A DNA stretch of 16,785 nucleotides from positions 1 through 16,785 of the forward strand of contig NZ_JALEXO010000218.1 in assembly GCF_022780145.1 (NCBI RefSeq), read 5' to 3'. Source of the DNA: Intestinibacter sp. (GTDB lineage: Bacteria; Bacillota; Clostridia; Peptostreptococcales; Peptostreptococcaceae). Positions within the stretch are counted from its first letter, which is position 1; each line of letters opens with the position of its first letter. The notes below the pieces were generated by a model. That model did not search any database. It was given only the letters and a program-made list of their open reading frames with translations, and had not been told where the DNA came from. Positions 1 to 6,807 of the stretch are shown piece by piece. The translations under genes were made by a program, and so were the position numbers.

Positions 1-35
1 CTAAAATTTCTTGTTCTACTTTGTTTGTTGTCCAC
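1..35 (-). CDS. lepA: Elongation factor 4 (LepA), first codons only
   Basis: Only the first 11 complete codons lie in the window, read leftward from a GTG start at 35-33. They encode M-D-N-K-Q-S-R-T-R-N-F followed by a codon beginning AG. This matches the start of LepA proteins (a basic stretch, then R-x-R-N-F-S just before the first GTPase motif). A strong ribosome binding site, AAGGAGGAG at 41-49, precedes the GTG. The position directly downstream of spoIIP and gpr is where lepA sits in many Clostridia. LepA is a ribosome-bound translational GTPase. The call rests on a short match plus synteny, so it is good but not certain. Confidence 0.75.
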   Translation of the reverse strand, partial: MDNKQSRTRNF

Positions 36-85
36 CTTTTCTCCTCCTTGATTTTATTTTCTAAATTATTTTCATCATAGATTTT

Positions 86-114
86 ATTTTATAATATATC
101 GCCTTTTCTGTAAA
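86..114 (-). promoter_or_regulatory. Probable sigma-A promoter of lepA
   Basis: On the minus strand, TTTACA (109-114) is followed after 17 nt by TAAAAT (86-91), about 50 nt upstream of the GTG start of lepA. It lies just beyond the hairpin that closes the sporulation operon, which is where an independent housekeeping promoter would be expected. The DNA is very AT-rich, so chance matches are easy. Confidence 0.4.
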
Positions 115-127
115 TATAGGTTGTAAC

Positions 128-166
128 AGAAAAATAAGACTTATTTTCGCTAAGTCTTATTTTTCT
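128..166 (-). terminator. Terminator between the spoIIP operon and lepA
   Basis: A perfect 16-bp inverted repeat (128-143 with 151-166) encloses a 7-nt loop. The 3' arm carries five consecutive T on the minus strand, as in an intrinsic terminator. The A-rich/T-rich arms are symmetrical, so it could work in both directions. It would stop the gpr-spoIIP-small ORF transcript before lepA. Confidence 0.75.
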
Positions 167-177
167 CATATTAACTT

Positions 178-423
178 TTAAAATTCTATATTTTTAAGGT
201 CTGACAAATAATTTCTACTATTCGATTTTATAAATTCTATGTTTTTCTCTATTAACGATTTCCTATTTAACATTTTATTCATATTATAATCTACAAAAAA
301 TATACAGACTACAGATATACTGATCATCAAAATAAAAGACGTAATTTTTAAAAATAATACTCTCTTTTTTCTATTTAATTTTTTATTCAATCTTTTATTT
401 ATTCTTTCGTCTAATTTGCTCAT
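178..423 (-). CDS. Small single-pass membrane protein of unknown function
   Basis: The ATG at 423 gives an 81-residue protein. The frame extends upstream to a TTG at 456 (92 residues), but neither start has a convincing ribosome binding site. The N-terminal ~23 residues are highly charged and mostly basic (runs such as NKRLNKKLNRKKR). One hydrophobic segment follows (about residues 24-43, core ITSFILMISISVVCIFF), then a ~38-residue polar tail. The predicted topology is cytoplasmic basic N-terminus and external C-terminus. It lies 66 nt after spoIIP, on the same strand and before the terminator, so co-transcription with gpr and spoIIP is likely. I do not recognise the family; a role in the forespore or mother-cell membrane is only suggested by context. 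Confidence 0.55.
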   Translation of the reverse strand: MSKLDERINKRLNKKLNRKKRVLFLKITSFILMISISVVCIFFVDYNMNKMLNRKSLIEKNIEFIKSNSRNYLSDLKNIEF

Positions 424-489
424 ATCGACATTATCTCGTATTAAATGCAATAACAAAATATTATAATCACACTTACATACAACTCTCTT

Positions 490-1440
490 TTATATATTTT
501 TTTCTCTGAAATATCCATCTAATATTTCTGCTAAATATCTAGCACTTGCCTGAGCCTCACTACTAGTAGTACCATTACTGCCGACTTCGACTAGTAAAGC
601 ATTGTCACATATACTTTGATTAAATCTACCATAAGGTTTAACTACAACAGGCATTATTAAATTTGGATATTTTTTATTAGCGTATTCAGTTATACCATCA
701 GCTAGTTTTTTGACTTTATCGACATCGTCATTTCTAGCTCCTACAACAAAGAAAAATTTTGCAACTCTTTGTCCATCTATTGTAGTCGTATATTTGTCGT
801 GAATATTGTTTTTTACACTTTGGTTAGAGATATTAAGACCATCTCTATGTAAATCAATAGTTACTTTTATACTATCGTATTTATTCATTGCAGATTTTAT
901 AGTTTGAGAGCTTCTAACATATGAATTATTATATGTAGGACTATCGTGATAATTTGTAGAATGTGCTACACCCCATCCTAAATTAGATAATTCATTTGTA
1001 AGCACACATCCAACTGACATAACAGAATGAGCCTTATCTTCTGAATGATAATTTCCTTTTGGTGAATCAAGATAAGTCTCACAGCTGTGGCTATGGTATA
1101 TTAAAATTTGTGGTTTATTGTTTGTAACTCTTAAATTTTGACTGTACACATCGCTTTCTAAATTTATATTGCCGCTTACCTCGTTATTTATAGTCGGTAT
1201 ATTTTCTTCACCTACGTAGACATTTACATATTGGCTATTTTTCTCTTTCTGATTATTATTTTGAGTTTGCTTTGTTTTATTTTCATCTTGAGTTTTATCT
1301 TTTTCTAAAACTTTTATTTCTGGATAAGAGTATTTTATTAAATTGTTCAACAGATTGCTCTTATCAAAAGCAGATACACTATTTGGTATTATAAATATTA
1401 AAATAGCGATGCTTACTATTTTAGCAAATTTATTATACAT
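490..1440 (-). CDS. spoIIP: Stage II sporulation protein P (SpoIIP)
   Basis: SpoIIP is the peptidoglycan amidase/endopeptidase of the engulfment machinery; with SpoIID and SpoIIM it degrades septal peptidoglycan so the mother-cell membrane can move around the forespore. The 316-residue protein has an N-terminal hydrophobic anchor or signal segment (about 5-24), then a Lys/Asn/Gln-rich linker (about 45-70). The SpoIIP catalytic domain runs from about 108 to 312. Visible motifs are IYHSHSCETY (H116, H118, E121), DLHRDG (H198) and LVEVGSNGT (E286), which supply the expected metal-binding and catalytic residues. The ATG at 1440 has a strong AGGAGG site. It starts 15 nt after the gpr stop, so the two genes are co-transcribed. 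The protein is somewhat shorter than B. subtilis SpoIIP. Confidence 0.93.
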   Translation of the reverse strand: MYNKFAKIVSIAILIFIIPNSVSAFDKSNLLNNLIKYSYPEIKVLEKDKTQDENKTKQTQNNNQKEKNSQYVNVYVGEENIPTINNEVSGNINLESDVYSQNLRVTNNKPQILIYHSHSCETYLDSPKGNYHSEDKAHSVMSVGCVLTNELSNLGWGVAHSTNYHDSPTYNNSYVRSSQTIKSAMNKYDSIKVTIDLHRDGLNISNQSVKNNIHDKYTTTIDGQRVAKFFFVVGARNDDVDKVKKLADGITEYANKKYPNLIMPVVVKPYGRFNQSICDNALLVEVGSNGTTSSEAQASARYLAEILDGYFREKNI

Positions 1441-1455
1441 TTTTCTCCTCCTTAG

Positions 1456-2400
1456 TTAAACCCTTCCTGGATGGAGGGATCTATTTAATCCTTCACTTAT
1501 TATTATTGATAAATTTTCTATTGTTTCATCGATATCCTTTGGAGTGACGATCAAGTTCTTGTCGTACGGCTCTAAAGAATCTCTTATCAATTGATATTTT
1601 TCTTCGTCTTGTAGCTTTTTAAGCATATTATAAAACTGACTACCTTCTTCTGAAACAGCGATTAAATTATTAATAGCTAGATCTAGTACATCCATTGTTA
1701 GTGTAGCCGCATCTACGACTGTCGGAACTCCTATAGCGATTACATCTACTCCTAAATAATCCTTATTTAAAGATTTTCTCGTATTGCCAACACCTGCCCC
1801 TGGTGAAATACCAGCAGTTGATATTTGAATAGTCGAATTAATTCTCTCCATCTTTCTAGATGCCAAAGAATCTATCGCTACTACTCTATCTGGTTTTATT
1901 TTATCGACTATAGATTTTACTATTTCTACAGTTTCGATACCTGTTATTCCCATTACGCCTGGACTTAGTGCCGATACTTCCGTAAAATCGTCGTCATAAT
2001 CCTTATGGTAGTTTTTAAAAATATGACGTGTAACTAAAGTTTTAGATACTGATTTAGGGCCTAAGGCATCTGATGTAATATTCCAGTTTCCAAGTCCTAT
2101 TATCAAAGTCCTTTTAGTTTTATCTTGTCCAAATATATTTATTAGTTCATCCTTTAGATAATTTATTACCTTTTCTCTAGATTCATCATCATCAAATTTC
2201 ATCAAATCGCTTTCTAAAGTTATATATTTTCCTATTTCTTTGTTCATTATTTTTGAACCTGTTTCATTTATTACTTCTACTGTAGTTACAGTACAATCTT
2301 CTAGTTCTTTTGTGTTTACCTCGACGCCTTCTAAATGATTAGACTCTTCTTCACATAATTCTCTCGCTTCAAGTGCTAAATCTGTTCTTATACTTATCAT
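1456..2400 (-). CDS. gpr: Germination protease GPR
   Basis: GPR is the aspartic-type protease that starts degradation of small acid-soluble spore proteins during germination; it is made as a zymogen in the forespore. From the ATG at 2400 it is 314 residues long. GLGNWNITSDALGP holds D111 and VAIDSLAS holds D177. Their spacing of 66 residues equals that of the catalytic pair D127/D193 of the B. megaterium enzyme. GISPGAGVGN (198-206) is another conserved block. The N-terminal segment R-T-D-L-A-L-E resembles the SASP recognition sequence, as expected for a self-cleaved propeptide. An in-frame TTG at 2412 is rejected because it overlaps the GGAGG site that serves the ATG. It is first in the operon with spoIIP. 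I found no convincing sigma-G or sigma-F promoter by eye. Confidence 0.95.
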   Translation of the reverse strand: MISIRTDLALEARELCEEESNHLEGVEVNTKELEDCTVTTVEVINETGSKIMNKEIGKYITLESDLMKFDDDESREKVINYLKDELINIFGQDKTKRTLIIGLGNWNITSDALGPKSVSKTLVTRHIFKNYHKDYDDDFTEVSALSPGVMGITGIETVEIVKSIVDKIKPDRVVAIDSLASRKMERINSTIQISTAGISPGAGVGNTRKSLNKDYLGVDVIAIGVPTVVDAATLTMDVLDLAINNLIAVSEEGSQFYNMLKKLQDEEKYQLIRDSLEPYDKNLIVTPKDIDETIENLSIIISEGLNRSLHPGRV

Positions 2401-2405
2401 AAAAG

Positions 2406-2410
2406 CCTCC
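2406..2410 (-). promoter_or_regulatory. Ribosome binding site that fixes the gpr start
   Basis: GGAGG on the minus strand lies 5 nt before the ATG at 2400. It overlaps the alternative upstream TTG at 2412, so the longer reading of gpr is unlikely. Confidence 0.8.
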
Positions 2411-2542
2411 AAAATATTAATTAAATTATGTCATATATGTTTTTAAATTTTTAACTTTAGTTATAATTATTAACTCTTTTATTATTTTTAAACATAATTT
2501 AGATAAATCTTAAATTAAATTAAAAGTATTGCATATTAATAC

Positions 2543-2571
2543 TTGATTTTTATTTTTATTTCTGTTAAAAT
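2543..2571 (+). promoter_or_regulatory. Promoter of rpsT
   Basis: TTGATT (2543-2548) and TAAAAT (2566-2571) are separated by 17 nt. A TG at 2563-2564, one base before the -10, makes it an extended -10 promoter. It lies about 49 nt upstream of the rpsT start, giving a short leader. This is one of the best vegetative promoters in the window. Confidence 0.75.
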
Positions 2572-2605
2572 CAAATATGTTGACGATGAGAATAATAAAT
2601 TTTAC

Positions 2606-2613
2606 AGGAGGTG
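2606..2613 (+). promoter_or_regulatory. Ribosome binding site that fixes the rpsT start
   Basis: AGGAGGTG lies 6 nt before the TTG at 2620. It overlaps the in-frame GTG at 2611, which therefore cannot be the true start. Confidence 0.85.
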
Positions 2614-2619
2614 AACAGG

Positions 2620-2886
2620 TTGGCAAATATAAAATCTGCTAAAAAGAGAATAAAAGTTATCGATAAGAAAACTGCTTTAAACAGAGTGAGAAAATCACAA
2701 GTTAAAACAGCTATAAGAAGATTCGAAGAAGCTGTTAATGCTGGTAACGTTGAAGAAGCTACACAAAGATTCCAATTCGCTCAAAAGAAAATATCTCAAG
2801 TTGCTTCTAAAGGAACTATACACAAAAATGCTGCTGCTAGAAAAGTAGCTAAATTAGCTCAAAAATTAAACTCTATGAACGCTTAA
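2620..2886 (+). CDS. rpsT: 30S ribosomal protein S20
   Basis: S20 is a primary 16S rRNA-binding protein of the small subunit. The 88-residue, Lys/Arg/Ala-rich protein begins MANIKSAKKRIKV and ends with the family's conserved G-T-I-H-K-N-A-A-A-R-K block (about residues 68-78) followed by the K-L-A-Q-K-L helix. Its length is typical of the family. The start is TTG at 2620, chosen because the protein then begins with the canonical M-A-N-I-K. A GTG nine bases upstream lies within the Shine-Dalgarno sequence. The gene stands alone, divergent from gpr, with its own promoter and terminator. E. coli rpsT also starts with UUG, and there the weak start is part of autogenous control by S20; the same may apply here (inference). 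Confidence 0.97.
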   Translation: MANIKSAKKRIKVIDKKTALNRVRKSQVKTAIRRFEEAVNAGNVEEATQRFQFAQKKISQVASKGTIHKNAAARKVAKLAQKLNSMNA

Positions 2887-2914
2887 TAAGATGTTTAATT
2901 TGTGCATAAATTCG

Positions 2915-2940
2915 CCCTTGATTAATTTCAAGGGTTTTTT
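2915..2940 (+). terminator. rpsT terminator
   Basis: A 7-bp stem, CCCTTGA with TCAAGGG, and a 6-nt loop are followed directly by six T. It lies 29 nt after the rpsT stop, a textbook intrinsic terminator. Confidence 0.9.
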
Positions 2941-2956
2941 ATTTTATAAAAACTTG

Positions 2957-2990
2957 TAAAAAAAGTCCTCCATTTTATTAGGAAGACTTT
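2957..2990 (-). terminator. Terminator of the comEC-holA operon
   Basis: On the minus strand a 10-bp stem (2981-2990 with 2962-2971, one G-T wobble) with a 9-nt loop leads into a run of T. The stem overlaps the last two bases (2989-2990) of the holA stop codon, so translation termination and the hairpin compete for the same sequence. It faces the rpsT terminator tail to tail. Confidence 0.85.
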
Positions 2991-4035
2991 AGCTTACTTT
3001 TTTCTGACAGTACTTGCTAACTAACATCTCTATAGCAAGTGTATCTCTCATAAGACCATTTTTTATTTTGTAGTCGCTTTCTAGTATATAATTTAACATG
3101 TCTATTATCATAGATTCTGTAAAATTCCTACTTATCTTTATAGATTTATTTACTACAAATAAAGACATCTTTAATTTATCTGCTATGATTTTATTATTCA
3201 TTCCTTTATTCAAGAGCTCTTTTACTTGAAGAACTATCTTAAACTGTCTATTTATCATAGCAAAAATACCTAAAACAGATTCACCTTCATTTATCATATC
3301 ATTTAATATTTTTATTGCATTTTGAGAATTTTTCTCTCCTATATAATCTATCAATTTAAAAATATCATTTTCTATTTTCTTTTGCGAAAGCCTGTCTATT
3401 ATTTCATTAGTAACTTTAGTATCTTTACCTGCAAATGAGCTTATCTTTTTTATTTCATTTTCTATATCAGATAAAGTAAATTCGTTGTTTTTATCCTTAT
3501 ATCCAGTCGATTCTATAAAGTACATGACTTGGGCATTTTCTATTATAATTTGATTTTCATCAAATCTTTTTCTAGTCCATTTAAATAAATCCATATCAGA
3601 TATTTTTTCGCAATTATAGACTATTCCATTTTTGCTTATTTTTTTTACTATATTTTTTTTCTTATCTATATCTCCGTATACAGCAAAAACTAAAACAGTA
3701 GTATCTGGAATATTTTCCAAATGCTCTATAAAAATTTTTTCTTCTTTATCTGAAAAATTCTTTTTCTTGCCCTTTATAAGTAGCTCAAAATCCTTGACTA
3801 TAACTATTTTCCTCTCATCCATAAATGGAAGTGTCTCAATTGAGCTCAACAACTGATCTAACATAATCTCCTTGCCATCTAGTATATCTAAGTTAAAATC
3901 AATCATACTTTCATTTAGAGACTCTTTAAATAGCTTTATAGAATTATCTATTAAATAATGCTCTTTGCCGTATAATAGATAAATTTTTTCAAAATTTTTA
4001 GCTTTTATGTTATAAACTATATCCTTGTATTTCAT
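2989..4035 (-). CDS. holA: DNA polymerase III delta subunit
   Basis: The delta subunit is the clamp-loader component that opens the beta sliding clamp. The 348-residue length is typical. The N-terminal domain begins with K-I-Y-L-L-Y-G-K-E-H-Y-L-I-D (17-30), the degenerate nucleotide-binding start of HolA. L-P-F-M-D-E-R-K-I-V-I-V-K (69-81) is the conserved block corresponding to the clamp-interacting region. The C-terminal helical collar is recognisable by pattern only. The ATG at 4035 has an AAGGAGCAGG site located inside the end of comEC. The genes overlap by 26 bp, so translation is probably coupled. holA downstream of comEC and convergent with rpsT is the common Firmicute arrangement, which supports the call. 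Confidence 0.93.
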   Translation of the reverse strand: MKYKDIVYNIKAKNFEKIYLLYGKEHYLIDNSIKLFKESLNESMIDFNLDILDGKEIMLDQLLSSIETLPFMDERKIVIVKDFELLIKGKKKNFSDKEEKIFIEHLENIPDTTVLVFAVYGDIDKKKNIVKKISKNGIVYNCEKISDMDLFKWTRKRFDENQIIIENAQVMYFIESTGYKDKNNEFTLSDIENEIKKISSFAGKDTKVTNEIIDRLSQKKIENDIFKLIDYIGEKNSQNAIKILNDMINEGESVLGIFAMINRQFKIVLQVKELLNKGMNNKIIADKLKMSLFVVNKSIKISRNFTESMIIDMLNYILESDYKIKNGLMRDTLAIEMLVSKYCQKKVS

Positions 4036-5269
4036 TTTCCTGCTCCTTCATAGTTTTAAGCTCTTTATATATCATATAAGAGAATATTAAAACATAATAG
4101 ATTATTACGTATTTTATATTAGGATTTTCAACTTCTATATATCCAATCTCTATTTGACTTAATTTATCCAATATATAATATACCATATTAATGAGGTTTT
4201 TGTTTACATAAACTATGACTTTTGTAATATTTAAACTAAATTCAAAAAATAAAATACTAAAAATACTTAAATTCATAATAATTCCTATAAAAGGTATTAT
4301 AACTATATTTCCTAAAATAGATAAAATAGGAATACCTCCAAACACATAATATACTACAGGCATAGTCAAAATATTCGCAGCTATAGTCATCGATATGATG
4401 TCGAATTTAAGTCTTTTCCTTATCATCTTATTAAAATATAAAATAGATAATGTAGCTAAAAAAGACAATTGAAAGCTAACATTATATATAGTATATGGAT
4501 TATTTATAATTAATAAACTAGCAATTAATGATAACGTAGTTATACCATCTCTTTTTTTAAATAAAAATACTGCCAAATACATCACAGCTACAAATGCAAC
4601 AGCCCTTACAATAGATGGAGAAAAGCCAACCATTATACTGTATAAAACCATAATTACTATCAAAATAAATAATTTGTACAGTTTATTTATTCCCCTTATG
4701 ACGTAGGCAATCAATATACAAATTATGTTCGTATGAAGTCCAGATATGGCTATTACATGGCTAGTTCCTGTTTTCGAAAACATCTCCTTCTCTTCTTCAC
4801 TTAAATCATCCTTCATACCGAGTAAAAACGAATTTATAAAATTAGATGTATCTTTATACAAATACCTAAATGTATCTCTCATATAAGTCTTAAACTGTCC
4901 CAAATGTATGTAAAATTTATTCTGACCTATAACCTTAAAATAATCTGAATAAATTACACCCTTATATCCACAGCTTCTTATATATCTTCCGTAATCGAAA
5001 TCATCAAACTCCATCCTGTCTAAATCCTTTAACTTACCTTGGACTGATACGACCTTTCCTATTTTTAAATCGTATTTTCTCTTATAGTCATTGACTAAAT
5101 ATCCATCTATTATATACTGAGTGTATTTGCTCTTTTCTTTTTTGTCCTTAACAACGCCTGTTATAGTCGTCTTAGTGTCTTTATTTATATTGTCTAATTC
5201 TCTATCCTCTGTAATAAAAAATCCCAACATTAAAAGCAATATAAAGATCAATAATAAAGGTCGTCTCAA
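4010..5269 (-). CDS. comEC: ComEC-type DNA-uptake channel protein, without MBL domain
   Basis: ComEC (Rec2 family) forms the inner-membrane channel for single-stranded DNA in transformation. This protein has 419 residues; B. subtilis ComEC has about 776. One hydrophobic segment (4-19) is followed by an OB-fold-like DUF4131 region (about 33-115, with a typical F-D-D-F-D-Y-G-R-Y). The Competence domain with many membrane segments follows (about 140-400). Its hallmark motifs are present: H-V-I-A-I-S-G-L-H-T (171-180), F-S-P-S-I-V-R-A (216-223), V-S-F-Q-L-S-F-L-A-T (264-273) and L-G-N-I-V-I-I-P-F (319-327). The protein ends about 19 residues after the last membrane segment, with no metallo-beta-lactamase domain. 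The end is not an obvious frameshift, since holA begins inside it. The start is a TTG with GGAGG 6-7 nt upstream. A separate ComEC-like MBL protein is encoded at 9156-9992. Confidence 0.88.
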   Translation of the reverse strand: MRRPLLLIFILLLMLGFFITEDRELDNINKDTKTTITGVVKDKKEKSKYTQYIIDGYLVNDYKRKYDLKIGKVVSVQGKLKDLDRMEFDDFDYGRYIRSCGYKGVIYSDYFKVIGQNKFYIHLGQFKTYMRDTFRYLYKDTSNFINSFLLGMKDDLSEEEKEMFSKTGTSHVIAISGLHTNIICILIAYVIRGINKLYKLFILIVIMVLYSIMVGFSPSIVRAVAFVAVMYLAVFLFKKRDGITTLSLIASLLIINNPYTIYNVSFQLSFLATLSILYFNKMIRKRLKFDIISMTIAANILTMPVVYYVFGGIPILSILGNIVIIPFIGIIMNLSIFSILFFEFSLNITKVIVYVNKNLINMVYYILDKLSQIEIGYIEVENPNIKYVIIYYVLIFSYMIYKELKTMKEQENEIQGYSL

Positions 5270-5375
5270 AACATACCTCCTCTAAATCAACGATATCTTA
5301 ATAACAAATATTTTCTATATTATTGACTTTATTTTTAAAATATAAACAATCTCAATATATAAATTTCATATTATA

Positions 5376-5413
5376 CAAAAAAATAAGACATACATAAAAT
5401 ATGTACGCCTTAT
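5376..5413 (-). terminator. Aminotransferase terminator
   Basis: On the minus strand a 13-bp stem (5401-5413 with 5383-5395, two G-T wobbles) and a 5-nt loop are followed by seven T. On the plus strand the same bases give two A-C mismatches, so it is built for minus-strand transcripts. It lies about 22 nt after the aminotransferase stop. Confidence 0.85.
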
Positions 5414-5434
5414 CTTTATCTTTATAATTTTCTA

Positions 5435-6622
5435 CTATCTTAATTCAGATTTTATAACGTCAGCTAATCTCTTTACACCTTCTACTATTCTATCTTCATC
5501 CATATTTGAATAGTTTAATCTGAAGTTGTTAGCTTTAGTTCTACCTGGATAGAAAGCTTCACCTGGTACGTATGCTACGTTGTTTTCTATACATTTTTTC
5601 ATCATTTCAGTAGCGTTCATATATTCAGGTAATGTAACCCACATGAATAATCCACCTTCTGGATGAGTCCATTTAACTCCTTCAGGGAATTCTTCTTCTA
5701 TAGTTTTTATCATTAAATCTCTACGTTTTTTGTATAGAGCTCTTATTTCTAATACGTGAGCGTCTAAGTCACATCTTTCTATGTATTTACTTACTTCTAA
5801 TTGAGATATTGTTGAAGTTTGTAAATCTCCATCTTCTTTACATCTTATATATTTAGCTAATATTTCTGGTGCTGCACATACCCAGCCAAGTCTGTATCCT
5901 GGACATAATATTTTAGAGAATGTTCCTAGATATACTACATAACCTTCTGTATCTAAAGATTTTAATGAAGGTAAGAATTCTCCATCATATCTTAATTCAC
6001 CATATGGGTTATCTTCTAGTGCAACTACTTTGTATTTAGTTATTAATTCAACGAATTTTTTACGTTTTTCAAGTGGCCAAGTTCTTCCTGTTGGATTTTG
6101 GAAATCTGGTATAACATATATCATTTTTATATTGTCATGGCTAGCTAAAACTTTTTCTAGAGCTTCCATATTCATACCATCTTCATCAGTTTCGATTTCT
6201 ATGTATTTTGGTCCATATCCGTTAAATGCATTTAAAGCTCCTAAATAAGTAGGACTTTCGCATAATATTATGTCGCCTTCATCTATAAATACTTTACCAG
6301 AAAATTCTAGTACTTGTTGAGAACCACTAGTTATTAATATGTCGTCACCAGTTACATTTGTTTTTTGTTTAGCATTCATTCTGTCAGCTATTTGTTGTCT
6401 GAATTTTGGGAAACCTTGACCTGAAGAATATTGAAGTGCTACTTCACCTTCTTCATCTAAAACAGCATTAGCCATCTTCTTCATATCTTGAACTGGAAAT
6501 AATTCTGGTGCAGGTAGTCCTCCCGCAAAAGATATTATTTCAGGTTTAGCAGTTAAAGCTAATATATCGCTTATTTCAGATCCCCCTTCTGTCATCATAC
6601 GTTTTGCATATTTTACTTCCAT
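5435..6622 (-). CDS. PLP-dependent aminotransferase, class I/II (2-aminoadipate/multisubstrate type)
   Basis: This is a cytoplasmic fold-type I aminotransferase of the LysN/MocR-like group, which transfers amino groups between amino acids and 2-oxo acids. The 395 residues match the family. Motifs: F-A-G-G-L-P-A-P-E-L-F-P (32-43, substrate-recognition loop), Y-S-S-G-Q-G (65-70), S-G-S-Q-Q (99-103), D-F-Q-N-P-T-G-R (173-180, PLP-contacting N176), L-E-D-N-P-Y-G-E-L-R-Y (202-212, D204 pairs with the pyridine nitrogen) and G-T-F-S-K (233-237, Schiff-base K237) followed by P-G-Y-R-L-G-W. The ATG at 6622 has GGGGTGAT upstream. The gene is monocistronic, with its own terminator and a possible CodY box upstream. 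The substrate cannot be read from sequence; aromatic, branched-chain and 2-aminoadipate activities all occur in this group. Confidence 0.9.
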   Translation of the reverse strand: MEVKYAKRMMTEGGSEISDILALTAKPEIISFAGGLPAPELFPVQDMKKMANAVLDEEGEVALQYSSGQGFPKFRQQIADRMNAKQKTNVTGDDILITSGSQQVLEFSGKVFIDEGDIILCESPTYLGALNAFNGYGPKYIEIETDEDGMNMEALEKVLASHDNIKMIYVIPDFQNPTGRTWPLEKRKKFVELITKYKVVALEDNPYGELRYDGEFLPSLKSLDTEGYVVYLGTFSKILCPGYRLGWVCAAPEILAKYIRCKEDGDLQTSTISQLEVSKYIERCDLDAHVLEIRALYKKRRDLMIKTIEEEFPEGVKWTHPEGGLFMWVTLPEYMNATEMMKKCIENNVAYVPGEAFYPGRTKANNFRLNYSNMDEDRIVEGVKRLADVIKSELR

Positions 6623-6670
6623 TATATATCACCCCAGTTATTTTTTTTATGTATGAATACATTGTATACC

Positions 6671-6685
6671 TATTTTCAAAATATT
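6671..6685 (-). promoter_or_regulatory. Possible CodY box upstream of the aminotransferase gene
   Basis: The minus strand reads AATATTTTGAAAATA, matching the CodY consensus AATTTTCWGAAAATT at 12 of 15 positions. It lies about 50 nt upstream of the aminotransferase start. CodY represses amino-acid metabolism genes in Clostridia when branched-chain amino acids and GTP are plentiful, so the location makes sense. AT-rich DNA produces such matches by chance. Confidence 0.35.
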
Positions 6686-6740
6686 CCATTATATTTATAA
6701 ATTTTTATATAAAAAATTTAACTTATAATAATTTTTCAAC

Positions 6741-6780
6741 AAAAAAAACATATAAAATATATAAAAATACATTCTATATG
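6741..6780 (-). terminator. Terminator of the DUF2156-GNAT operon
   Basis: On the minus strand CATATAGAAT (6771-6780) pairs with ATTTTATATG (6749-6758), with one G-T wobble and a 12-nt loop. It is followed immediately by eight T (6741-6748). It lies 28 nt after the GNAT stop. The stem is weak (few G-C pairs) but the U tract is strong. Confidence 0.65.
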
Positions 6781-6807
6781 CTTCTTTCAAAAGTTTTGGT
6801 TTTAAAA

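Noticed and set aside
2401..2520. Sigma-G or sigma-F promoter upstream of gpr
   Set aside because: I looked for a -10 like CATAnTA with a suitable -35; a CATAAT is present but nothing acceptable lies about 17-18 nt upstream, so I do not annotate it.
3632..3856. Plus-strand open frame within holA
   Set aside because: It is antisense to HolA, and the Phe/Ser-rich translation is an artefact of A-rich coding sequence.
6698..6720. A/T-only inverted repeat considered as a terminator
   Set aside because: Nine A-T pairs without any G-C and no U tract; a better terminator with eight T lies at 6741-6780.
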